47,168 nucleotides of DNA, from contig DF237599.1 in the NCBI GenBank assembly GCA_000708835.1, positions 1-47,168 of the forward strand. Direction: 5' to 3'. Below the pieces are notes generated by a model. It was not told the DNA's origin, searched no databases, and saw nothing but the letters and a program-made list of their open reading frames with translations. Origin of the DNA: Klebsormidium nitens. Taxonomy: Eukaryota; Streptophyta; Klebsormidiophyceae; Klebsormidiales; Klebsormidiaceae. The position numbers were made by a program, and so were the translations under genes. Positions 1 through 10,877 of the stretch are shown here, in pieces; position 1 is the stretch's first letter; each line of letters begins with the position of its first letter.

Positions 1-578
1 AGGCTCGGACCCCGGCGGCGTGCGTAAGGGGGTTTTGGAACCGTGAACTTTCGTGCGACATGTGAGACCGTTCGCAATTCTGCCGCGCCTAGTTGCTCTC
101 GTCTTGGAAGCAGGCTTGTCTGAGACCTTCGGAGGCTGCCAGGCGGGCGGCCGACCCGGGCCCGGCCGGGGTACGGTCAGACTCGAAGTCAGACTGCCCG
201 GAAGTTGAAAATCTGTGAGGCTGGGTTGCAGACTGCCCGGAAGTTGAACCTGAAAGTCGGCCGGGCCCCGGGCAGAACCGGCGCAGAACCGCGCGCGAGG
301 CGACGACTGCTTTGACGTCCTCGTCCATGGTCTCCTGGCCGGCGCCATGGCCGCCTCTTCTTCTCCGGCGGTCCCCTGCGATTCAGCGTAACGCTTTTCC
401 GGGAACCTGCCTTCAGAGCGCCACACGCGCGCCCTTCCTGAGCTGAAAGGTGCAGAGGCTGCGGAATCCTACCTGCCGGGGCTGTCTCATCAGAGGTGTG
501 GAGCATCGCGCTGGTGACTGCTGGACGAGCTCAGGACGACACGATCTGGTGGGGCGAGCGTTCTGCGGGGCCGGGGAC
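1..578. other. Upstream region of ULT-A, no gene seen
   Basis: GC-rich sequence before the first confident start codon. An open frame runs in from position 450 in the ULT-A frame, but its start is not needed: the ATG at 579 begins a peptide that aligns with the N-termini of the two downstream paralogues. This stretch is probably 5' UTR and promoter. I see no recognisable gene on either strand. Confidence 0.5.
191..248. repeat. 19-bp direct repeat pair, 39-bp period
   Basis: The 19-mer AGACTGCCCGGAAGTTGAA occurs at 191-209 and again, identical, at 230-248. It lies about 330 bp upstream of the ULT-A start codon, so it could be a duplicated regulatory site. No function can be read from the sequence alone. 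Confidence 0.6.
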
Positions 579-3500
579 ATGGCGTCGCTCCATAAAGAAC
601 CGCTGGAGATGGCCCTGGCGAGGGCCTTTGGGGAGGGAGGGCCCCTCGCGGAGGTGTATGTTGGAAAGATGAGATTCTCAAAGCTGATCCTTGGGATTTG
701 CGGGAAGCTAGAGCGACTGAAAACGTTTCACGCAGACGAGATTGCGTCCATCAAAAAGGGTTTTGAAGAGGAGAAGAAGGAACTGCTGGGCCTCACTGCG
801 GCCGCCAAGGGACAGCCAACCACCGCACGCCAAGTGGAGGCCCAGCCAGTCGCCAAGACTGGCGTGGATGAGGCCAGGCTGGCTGGCAGCGCCGCAGAGG
901 GACGACCTGGGGCGGAGTCCGCGGATGTTGCAACGCTACGCGGGCTGCAGGCGCAGGTAGCGGAGCTGCGCGCAGAGCTGGAGGCATGCGCTGCGGCGCA
1001 GGAGGAGAGCGTGACGGGCATCCAGGTGGTGGCCGCGCAGGGAGCCAGGTGCGGCAGGAACACGTGCAACACGGCACTGCTGAAACCCATTGAAGATTTG
1101 CGGAAGCGTGTATGAATGATCAGATGATGTGCAAAACGAGTTGGTTGTCGCAGCAGCGGAGGGTTGGTGTCTCATGCTCCCACCTCCTTCAGAACTTTGC
1201 GAGCAGGCTATGAAGCAAGAAGAGGGCCTTTATTGAACATTGCATGAGTCAAAACGTTTTTGTAATAAAGCTTGCCCCAGTACTGCAAGCTTCTTTGGCA
1301 ATTGCTTCTCCTGAAAACGTTTGATGGAAAGGTGGCACCCAAAACGTTCTATGAGGTAAGCAGCCCTGAAAACGTCTTGCTTGAGGGGCAGTCTTTTGAA
1401 GGCTATGATTGCAAACCAGCAGAAGAACGTTTCTGTTTAGTACCAGCCTTGAGAAAGTTTTTACAGGACTCCTTTTGTGAAAACGTTCTGATTGAGACAC
1501 TCCAAGAACGTTTCTTTGCGGAGCAGCCACTAAAACGTCTTCATGCAACAAAAGCCAGCCCTAAAAGCGATTTGAAAGGCAGTCAGCAGCGCTTTATCAA
1601 GACACAGCCATGGCAAACCTGCAAATGATCGGGCAGAGTCAGCTTGAAAGGATCTCATAAAGAGTCAGCAACAGCTTGGGTGGAGACATCATTCAAAACG
1701 CTTTTGTAAAGACATTTCGTCCATCTTTTGACTCTCTGCTATTCAACCCTAGTAGTTTTTGCAGTGCAGGCAAAACGCTTTGTTGGGGACAAGTTCGAAA
1801 TTGATTCAGTTGGCAGCAGTCTTGAATTTTGCTTTCTCCATGACATGCAGTCCCCAGAAACGTTTTCGTTGAGAACAAGCGCTCAAGGCGTTCTGCCCGC
1901 ATGCGCGCCCTGGAAACATTCTCTTTGAAGAGATGACAGAGAAGCTTGGTTTGGAGACGCCAAGTCCGAACGACCTACATCCATTGATGTGCTTGTTAAA
2001 CGTTTCGGTTGAGTAATAGCCCAGGAATCTTTTTTTGATGGAGAATCTTTTGTGTCCCAATACAGCCAGCCTGGACAATTTCGTCTTGAGCGCCTGCCCT
2101 CAGCCCCACTGTGTGCTTGCAAGCTTGTCTCCTCTCTCCCTGGACGTCTCCCATCCGCCGCTCTGCCTGCTCGCTTCTCTGTGGCCCTCTTCCGCATGCT
2201 TGCGGCTGTGCTCTGGCAAGGCTTTGCTTCATTATTTTCCCACCCCTGCTGCCTTGCCCTGGCCCTCTGCCCTGTCCTCCTCCGCAGGCTGCTCTGCTCG
2301 TCAGGCCCTGCTGATTCATGCCTAAGAGGGCGTCAAAACCCTCGATTGGACGGATTTGCGTCCACTCAAGCGCAAGGCTCGGGGCATGCTCTGGCTGGAG
2401 TTGGCAAGGCTGTATAACCGGGCCTGTCTTGCTTCCTGAACATTTTGACGACATGCTTGCGTCGCGATTGCCAGAGTAGCTCCGCCTGAGCCGTCTTGAA
2501 GGGTTTCTTCTCCTGGCTGGGCGTCTCGCTGCCACGGGTGGAGCTCAAACATGAGAGGGGTGTGCCAAGATTCAGACCTGTGTTGGTTCTCGTTCGGTTT
2601 CATGACCACCAAAGTCCGATGCGCATCTCTGTCGCTGAGGTGGACATCAGAAGCGGGTCCGATTGTCTTTGCTCAATTTGGTGCCGCTGATTGTCCCTGT
2701 CTGGGGCAGGTCCTCAAGCGACACAAGCGGGCCAGACGTCTTCAAGAGCACTCGTTTCAACCCTGTGTGTTCAAGTCTGCCGATCCTCCCTGGTCACCGA
2801 TTGTTGAGAGACAATGGCCGTCAGGACCCTTCGGCGGTTCCTTCCGGGGTTTGCTTTCTTTCCTGAGCCCATTTACCCCTTCGCTTTCAGACCCAGGACT
2901 GCCGACTGTCGCCGTATTCTGCAACCTGAAATCGTCAACGAATCGTTCTTGTGCAGGGACTCACGCTGGGTCTTCCGAGCCTCATCTCGTTTGGACCCAT
3001 TTGTGAAGAAGAGGCTGGTGTCTGTCCCCCGACCCAGGTCCTCTTGCTTTTCTCGCACCCTGGCAGGCCTACACTCCGTGTTCAAAGTGGACGCTAGCTA
3101 CCTCGAACCGCCCACTTTCTGGTGCATCGTATTTCCTGCTCGATCTAATCACCGCCTCCCCCCTCCTTTCCGTGCAGGTCTGGCTGCCCATCGTGCCAGG
3201 CGGTGAAGGCCACGGTGGGTGCCTGGCGCGCGGCAAACGGGCTGGCGGGCGCGGGCGAGACGGTGGCGAGCGCGTACGCGAAGCTGGACCTGCGCGACCG
3301 CGAGGCGCTGCTGGCCATCCTGGACCTCGAGAAGGCCGCGCCCGCCGCGGGGCCGCACGACGCACCCCCCGTAGGCGACGAGCTGACAGCGGAGGGCCTG
3401 CTGGAGCGGATGACCGACGCCAGTGCGGAAGGAGTCAAGCTGCGGGGCGGCAGCGCGGGCGCGGAGCGCGACGCGCGGGCGGCAGACGGGGACGTGGACG

Positions 3501-5755
3501 CGGGGTCGAGCCGCAGCAGCGACGAGACGTGGAGCTACGAGGAAGAGCAGAGAGGGGACTCGCGGGGGAGCGCGGCGGTGGCGCAATTGGCGGCGCTGTC
3601 GGAGGCGCTGGACGCGGAGGCGGAGGCGCTCAATCTGCGGCTGACGGCGGAGCGCGGGGTGGTGGGGGCGCCCGAGAGGAGCGACTGGGCGCAGGAAGCC
3701 AAGGAGGCGCGCGTGAGAAGGGCGGCCGCGGAGGCGCGTGCGCGGGGGGGCAAGGCGAAGGTAAGGGGAGGGAAAGACCGCCTACGCGGGGACGAAGGGG
3801 TTGCTGGGGTCCATCCGTTGGGCGGCTGCCCTGTCTCGTAAACCTGGGCACGCAAGGCAGGGGTATGAGGGACGAGAGCCCGACTGTGTCGGATTCGCTC
3901 ACTCCCGTCGGTTGACGGACGGGCGTTGCAAGGCTCTCTGATTGAAATCTAACACAAAAGCCTTTTCCTGACTCAGCTCTGTCGTGGCCGTGGTGCAGGC
4001 TGCCTCGAGTAAGCCTCTGAATGAGCCTTCGCGTCCCCCCAGCCGGCTGGGCCGCCTGCCCGTCAAGACCGCGCGCTACTCAGACAGCGAGGTACGGCCC
4101 CACGCTTCGGGCACTACACTGCTCGCGGACCGGCCTCGTGCCTGCCACGTTAGGCAGCCTCAGCGTTCTTCGCAAGCTGCTGAGGACGCTTTCTTAAATG
4201 ATTGGAATTGCGCGCAACAGCAGATTGTTTTTCAGAAACTCCTTTGCGTCTTTGCGTCCTGCAGCAGTCAAGCCCTCAAATGATGAGCAAGGGAAGGCGC
4301 CGCTTCGGACGCCCCTCCCATCCATCTGGGTATTGACCCCCCCCCTCTCTTTCGTGCAGTACGACTTCGAGCTGGAGGAGGCCCCCCCTGCGCGCAAGCG
4401 GCCGCGCCCCGACTCGCTGCGCCCGCTGGAGGAGCGGCCCAGCATGCCGCCGCTCACGCCGAGCCCCACCTGGAAGCTGAACGCCCAGCCCGACTGGAAG
4501 CCCGCCGGGCCGTCCCCGCGCGCCGTGCTGGGCCTAGCCTCGCCGCAGGCAGCGCGGGGTGGAGCGGGGAGCCTGCCGACCCCGCGCGTGACCAAGGCGT
4601 TGGGAGGCGCCGACTTTGTGCGCGAGCTGGACGCGTTCTGCAAGCCCAAGCACGGCAAGGACGGGCCGCGCTTCGAGGGCAAGCTGCGAATCTGGAAGAG
4701 CGGCGAGGTCGTCATGTTCTGCCGCTGCGACGCCTGCACCGCCAAGCACGGTGAGCACCTACCCCGACAGCCAGCCGGGCGGCCGCGGGGCTCCTGGCGG
4801 CTGCGGCTTGGCGTTTCAGTGGTCCGGGGAACGGGCGAATGTTCGTGTAAACTGAACGTCTGCGATATGAGCTTTGACACGGGTTGAGGGGATATTCATT
4901 CTGTCACATCATTGTGTTGGACGGAAGGGCCTTCTCTCGATTGCGTGTTGTCCTCTAGTCTGACGCCGGTGGGTTGTGCGCCGCAGGGCCAGAGGGCGTG
5001 GGCATGTCCCCGGTGGAGTTCGAGGTGCACGCGGGCCGCGGCGCGACCAAGAAGTGGCGCCACAGCATCTGGGTGGCCTACCCGCAACTGCATGGCCCAC
5101 CGCATGAGTCCACCATAGAAAAGTGCGAGGAGCTCAACGGGGGCAAAAACCTCACCCCGGTCGGGCTTACCGCGCCCGGGGCCGCCACGCCCCGACCGCC
5201 GCCGCCGCCACCCGCCATGCAGCGGCACGCGGACCAGCTAGTGCAGGTGAGCGCTGAGCGAGAGCCCAGCACGGCTCGTGGGGGTAAGAAGATCTGAGTC
5301 TTTCGAAAGCCGTGAGTTCGAAGGGAGATTACCCACTGGTCCAAAGCCTCTGCGACTTTTCTTGGTAGAAGGCGAAGCTTTGAGACACATTGGGTCCGGC
5401 TCATTACCTAATTGTTATTACTGTAGAGCTTTAAACTGCTACTCCAGACGTTTGATTCGCCCCCCTGACCGTGCAGTGTAAATCGTGTGGGAAATGGCGG
5501 CGCTTCCGGCGTGCGGTGCCGTCCGACTTTGCGCGGGCGGCGCGCGCGGCGGCGGACCCCGACTGGAAGTGCGCGGACCACTACGACGCGAGCGTGGCGA
5601 GCTGCCACATCCCGGAGGAGCGGTCGAGCCGCAACCGGCGGCCCGGGTGCGAGGCGTGCTACTTCAGCGAGCTCGGGTGCGCCAAGTGCCGCGACTGCAC
5701 CGGCTGCAATTACTGCCGCCCCGCGCAGCCGCCCGAGGTGGAACTGCTCGAGTGA
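579..5755 (+). CDS. ULT-A: ULTRAPETALA-like SAND-domain protein with long N-terminal extension
   Basis: Six exons: 579-1048, 3178-3760, 3999-4091, 4360-4750, 4987-5246, 5477-5755, giving 691 aa. Residues 1-75 are a helical module shared with ULT-B and ULT-C. A CxxC (C160, C163) opens exon 2, followed by Ala/Glu/Arg-rich helix. Residues 383-475 are a Pro-rich linker with KRPRP, a possible nuclear signal. The SAND domain spans about 476-575, with FCKPK, CRCDAC and the KKWR motif near 534-537. The C-terminus (600-691) is Cys-rich: CKSCGKWRRF, DPDWKC, then repeated CxxC pairs. It matches the C-terminal B-box-like part of plant ULTRAPETALA in order and spacing. Plant ULT proteins are about 235 aa and act as trithorax-type transcription regulators. 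That role is known for the family and inferred here. Splice phases close exactly at every junction. The 2.1-kb intron 1 is the least certain join. Confidence 0.82.
1251..2010. repeat. Cluster of AAACGTTT-like palindromes in ULT-A intron 1
   Basis: About twelve copies of the palindromic core AAAACGTTTT or close variants (AAAACGTC, AGAACGTTTC, AAAACGCTTT) lie near 1251, 1314, 1341, 1369, 1424, 1480, 1505, 1532, 1695, 1772, 1858 and 1998. Spacing is irregular, roughly 25-160 bp. Flanking words such as CTGAAAACGT and TTGAG recur, so this may be a decayed minisatellite. Related CGTCTTGA and GACGTCTTC words continue more sparsely to about 2750. The array sits wholly inside the predicted intron 1. 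Confidence 0.65.
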
Positions 5756-7317
5756 CAGGCGGCACTGGCGGGCCTTGCGAGGGACGGGGGAATGTATAGC
5801 GGTGTGTTTGTCAATCCCGTGTAAGGGTTGCCCGTCAAAGGTAGCGGTCGCTAATCTGGAATTCATAAATGGTAAAGTTAAGAATGTCGACACTGGCCAG
5901 TTCGTTGACCCCTTCATCGTAGGCAGGGCTATCCGCTTTGGATTGGATTGCGTTTTCCAAGCTTCTACTGAGTAAGTAACATACCATGGTCTATAATCAG
6001 GCTCTTGCAGTGAGGTTATTTTCGTCAATCTCTAGGCAGATTGTTGCATCGACTTCTGCACTTATGATTGGCCAGATTTGTCAGCATGCGGTGCCTGCGG
6101 TTAGGCAAGGCAATACCTGCAGTCGGCCGGGCAGTCAGAATCTTGATGTATGCCGGGACAAGAGACAAGCTCACTTGATAAATATCGCCGCACTGTCTAC
6201 GGCCCATAAAACCAGGACCTTTGTTTGACTCGCATCTTGCAATGGTTACCGATCGTTGCGGATTGATTGCAAGAGCTCATGTATGCCGGCGCCGCAAGTT
6301 CCCAGCTCAAGAGCACTGCATCTTTCTCATGAAATTACTTTGTCCTCAGTCCTACGTTTTCAACGCCAGCTTCATTTATGGAAAGGTCCTGACATCGTAT
6401 CGTTTCCCGCGCATTCGGGAAAAATCGCAAGCTATAGCCCTTGTGTGAGCAAATCCCGCAGCATACATGCAGAGTCCTTGACGACAATGCGTCAGACTGC
6501 TTGTTTCCCCCGCATCGTTTAAAGAGTGCCTGACCGTGAAGATAAGGGTGGTGCGCGCCTAAGACCACCTCACCTACACGCCAAATCTTTCCCTCAGGTC
6601 ACTATGTGTCCTCATTCAGTATGGGCTGGACAATTGATTAGCGAATCGGTTGGGCTCTGTTGCCGCTATAGGTGGCTGTTCACCCTACCTCGTGTCACAC
6701 CTTGTATAGTAGTGCACAACATGATACATCCGCTGCGCAAATTCGGAATTGCAGTAGGTACAGTAACTTAGTCTTGCCGTATCACTGTGACTGGGGGATG
6801 TTGATACGCGATCCTTGATCCTCAAGGCCCCCGCCAAATCCTAGAGGCCACGTGTCACTCCAGGGTCGCATCGGAGCGTCACGTCAAAGTGTTCAGCGAC
6901 CGTTTGTTTCAACCGCTACAACACGGACAACTGAATGGCAGCACTGGCCGAGGCCAGGCGGTGACAAGCTCCAGATGTGACCTGCGACCCTCTCAATGTT
7001 GGCAGGGGGGAGGCGGAGCAGCCGCGCAGACAGGCCGACCAAACCAACACACAAGATTGCAATCCAGTCAGGCTGAGATACAATCATTGATCAACCCGCA
7101 ATCACCAAATAGATCGCAAGACGTGAAAGGGGCAGGGAGAGATTGCTGAACACTGTGTTGAGGAGTCAAGCTAACTATGTAATTATTCAGGGCGCTATCC
7201 CTCGAGAGTTCATTCTCAATTGGTTGACGCAGGAAAGGAGAGGGGGCGCATGTCCTTCCGCTGAGATTCTGGACCCCTCAGGAGCAGCGCCTATCGACAT
7301 TCAGACTGGAAAGCACG
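5756..7317. other. Gene-free spacer between ULT-A and ULT-B
   Basis: AT-richer sequence between the ULT-A stop codon and the ULT-B start. Open frames here are short, have no recognisable motifs and no convincing splice partners. I see no RNA gene or mobile element. Confidence 0.5.
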
Positions 7318-10300
7318 ATGCTGCAGGACGCTGTGCATTCTTCAGGGTCGCTGCCTCTGGAAGTGCAGCTTGCGGGGATGTTCAGCCGCGGTGGTCTTTT
7401 GGAAGACGCCCGCCTGGGAGGCATGCACGTTGGCAGACTCATGGCTAAAATCACCGCAAGCTTTGAGAGTCTCAAAGAACACCAGGCCGATGAAATCGCA
7501 GCGCTTAAGAGAGGCTTTCGACTGGAGATTGAGAAGCTCCTCGGTGACATTCCAGGGGACAGAAAGGAGACAGGACAGGATGTAGCGGGTTTTTGGCATG
7601 ATGAGTTGGAGACGCGAAGAAGCCACGAGGGATCTGATCCGTCATCAAACACAGAGGAGTCTTCAGAACAAGCCATCACTACCAATTGCACAGAGACAGT
7701 TTGTTTGCAGAACAACGAGATCAGCGAGTGGGATCCGCAGGACTGCACGGAGCTTGCGATGGTCTGTTCAGATCCACCCGCTGAGCACCGAACGATGCAA
7801 GGAGTTGACAGGTTGGTTGTTCAGAAGAGCATGCTCGTCGTCTCGAGCTTTTGACTAAGAATGATATCCCAGGTGACATGGCCGATATTGACCTGCTTCT
7901 GAGGGCCCCCTTAGAGGGCAACCATTTGGAGACTCACCCTCAGACACTCATACGCAGGTCTGGAAGATGCGCACCATCTGCTTACAGCTGTTCTCAGCAT
8001 CTAGCAAGTTACCATGACAGTCTATAATAATTACCTTAAGAGACATGTCAATCGTTTCAAGAGCATTTCAGAAGCAATTGGACGTTGTCTGTCAAGCAGA
8101 TTGACAATCGCATCCTGTAAACGTCTCACTTCTGAAATTTTTTCGTTTGCAAAGTGATCGGAATTCGGCAAGTTGGTCACTGCGCCAGCAGGTTTCTTCG
8201 CTTCGAAGGAGCGGTGTACTACTCTTCGCTTCTTTTCTACCAGCAAACGAAACCCCACGAAGTGAGAATGAAATAATAGCTCGGCGCAGACAGTTCGGCA
8301 GGAGTTGCAGTAGGCACCAAGCAGGCTAAGTTTTCAGGCCTTCACATGCGCGAGGTAGTAAACATGTACTCTGCACAATCATTTCAGCTCCAATTATTCT
8401 CGTCTCACCCGGAGGTTGCTTTGAGTCAACAGGACTTCTGGTCATCTCAGATTCATCCAACTTGAGTCGACAGGTACATCTCGTTGGCAGAAGTAGTAGC
8501 ACTCAATTGAAGCTTGCGTTCATTATGGCGCTTACAGGCTTACGGTTCTGCAGAATCCTGACTCGTAGTTTATGCATCCTCTGAGACGGTCTTTAAGGAG
8601 CAGTCCATGCGCTCTCACTGCCGCTTCGTTCCCTAGCAATGGCGTGGTTATCAGCTTGAAGGGACATCTCCTGATTTCTGCGACCCCTGTGCAGGTCGCC
8701 CCCCTTCCCAGCCCCCCTCGCCGGCACCTGCAAGCGCGCCTGGGACAGCATGGAGATGCTTCAGCGCACACACGGTTCGCACTGCCACGTGGATCAGCCT
8801 GTGAGTGGAGACCTGCCTGGGTGGGGCCAGGGCCTGTTGTCCCCCGCCAGCGTGCTCCCGACGGCCTCCTTCTCCGAGCAGTCCGGCATGTCATCGGAGT
8901 GGGGGGCCGAGGCGCGAGACACCGCGGGCAGCAGCGCGTGGGGCCCGCGGTCGGAGGAGGCGGACCGCGAGAGCGAGCGGCTCAACCTGGCGCTGCAGCC
9001 GGAACAGCGGATCGACGACAGCCAGGACGCGCCCTGGCGGAAGGAAGCCGCGGAGGCCAAGCGCAGGTTCGAGGACAGCCTCGCGCAGAGCTGGGCGCCG
9101 GAGCAGGCCGCCAAGGTGAGGCGACACGACTGCTTGGTCTGACCGTGAAGCACGACTTTGGCTTGGTCAGCACATGTCATTTGTAGAAATGACGAACTTC
9201 TTCTCTTCGGAGTCAGCGCCTGATCATCTCTGGGATGCGAGTCGAGATACTTCCACCGGAAGCTTTTCACCTCCGAAATGCCCTCTTCTCAGTCTCCTTG
9301 TTCTTCTCGATTCCGAATCCTCAGCCTGGTGTCCCAGATTACTCTGCCACTCACGAGCCGCAAACAACCACGCGGAACGCCCGGCCTTGGCTGCTCGCCT
9401 TCACCCCCGACCCCAAGCCCCTTCACGGCCGCCGTCGTCATCCCGGCCACTGCTCCTTCCCCCGCGGCCAAGCGCGTCCGGCGCAGCCAGAGTCCCTTCC
9501 GCGACTACCCCAGCCCCGCGCCCGAGCAGAAGCTTCCCCCGCGGCGGCCACGCCTCTGTTCCCGAGCATAAAGCGCGCGCGCACCAAGCGGCTCGTGGCG
9601 GCCGTCCAAGTGGCGGTCCTCGCACTCCCCTGCCCTTTCCCTCCCACCGCCGCCGAGCAGCGCCTGCCGCCCCCGCAGCCGCCCGTCGCCGCCGATCACG
9701 GACAGCCGCTGACGTCACCGGCTGCTCCGGCCTCCCCCCGGTCGCCGGCCCCTTCCTCGCTGAGCCCGAGCGCGTTGCTGGCGGACGAGACGGTGCACAA
9801 GTACCAGGCGTTCTGCAAGCCCAAGTCGGGGACGGAGGGGGCCAACTTCGAGGGGACGCTGTGCGTGATGCGCAGCAAGAGGGCCATCGTCATCTGCGCC
9901 TGCCGAGACTGCGTGGAGACGCATGGTGAGCAAACAGGAAAACCGAGATTGCAAATAAACTGCGAGGCGGCTTCGGAGTGGTGCTAACTTCGGTGTTCGT
10001 TTCAAAAAGAAGCTGGTGAGTGGAAGATGAAGGTAGCAGATGCTTAACTTTTGCGAGTCTTGAGAAGATGGAGAAGCCCTTTTGTCTGAACAGCTTCGCT
10101 TGAGATTTCGAATCCATTCGACAGTGGTGAAAGACTGTGAGGGCCCATTTCAAGTTGATCCAATTTGGACAAGATCGAAATGCCTTCATGTCCATGGCAC
10201 TTATGCGGTTCAAGACCGTGTTCTGACAATAACCCTCGCTCTGTGCTTTTCTGCGCCAGGCGCGGCGGGTCGCGGTCTGTCTCCGGTGGAGTTCGAGGCC

Positions 10301-10877
10301 CACGCGGGGCGGCTGCACCACAAGAAGTGGCGCCAGAGCATCTGGGTGCGCCTCCCCGCCGCGGGCGGCCCCCGCGAGACGACCGTGGAGCAGTGCCGCG
10401 CGCTGCAGGGGGGCAAGCACCTCGTCTCCGTGCCGGCCGCGCCAGACGCGCCGCCCGTCAGGACCAGCTCGCAAGCGCCCGGCCGACTGCGGCACAGCGG
10501 GAGTTCCGGGGTAAGCACGACGTGAACTCAAGCTGTTGATAGGATAGTATGAAAAGATGTCCCCTTTCTGTTGAATGGATCTGGTCTCTTAGATGATCAA
10601 CGTCGAGACGAGCCTCGCAAATTGAGGAACCTCTTGCTTGTCGTGCGCCTTTTTCAAGGAAAACCTCGCTATCTGTTTTTGGTTTAGCTTCTCTCGGACC
10701 ATGCTCGGTTGCATCATTCATGTGTAGCCAAGCGCAGGTGCTTTCGAATCCTAGCGCTCCCTTCTCGTCCATTCATCTCTTTTCCTGACTTTCCGGATTC
10801 AGGTATCACGGTGCACTACTACGCGGAACTCGGCGAGCACTTTCCACAAGGCGGAGGAAGGACCTTCCAAAGAGTAA
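7318..10877 (+). CDS. ULT-B: ULTRAPETALA-like SAND protein lacking the C-terminal Cys-rich module
   Basis: Five exons: 7318-7811, 8695-9115, 9325-9925, 10260-10510, 10803-10877, giving 613 aa. Exon 1 carries the shared N-terminal module (SFESLKEHQADEIAALKRGF). Exon 2 lacks the CxxC of ULT-A and ULT-C but ends in the same charged helix. Exon 3 replaces two exons of ULT-A and encodes a Pro/Arg-rich linker with KRARTKR. The SAND domain runs from about residue 469 (FCKPK, CACRDC) into exon 4 (LSPVEFEAHAGR, KKWRQSIWV). The last exon adds only 24 residues and stops where ULT-A encodes its zinc-ligand cysteines. An alternative end uses a donor at 10874 and an exon from 11035 to 11095, giving a short basic tail (SRRRKRQK), again without cysteines. 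Phases match ULT-A throughout. It probably shares a chromatin or transcription role, but any function needing the C-terminal module should be lost. Confidence 0.75.

Noticed and set aside
3069-3902. Long open frames on the minus strand and other frames opposite ULT-A exon 2
   Set aside because: They are Arg/Pro/Ala-rich by-products of GC-rich coding sequence. The plus-strand frame has paralogues, motifs and matching intron phases.
9278-9571. Alternative plus frame with AAKRVRRSQSPFRDY in the ULT-B linker
   Set aside because: It looks linker-like but ends in a stop before the SAND exon. The frame starting at 9325 stays open, enters SAND in the right phase and needs no extra intron.
9401-9893. 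Several minus-strand open frames across ULT-B exon 3
   Set aside because: Low-complexity shadows of a GC-rich exon, with no motifs and no splice logic.
10735-10765. TTCGAATCC resembling a tRNA T-loop
   Set aside because: The flanking bases cannot form a T-stem, and no acceptor stem, anticodon arm or A-box is present.
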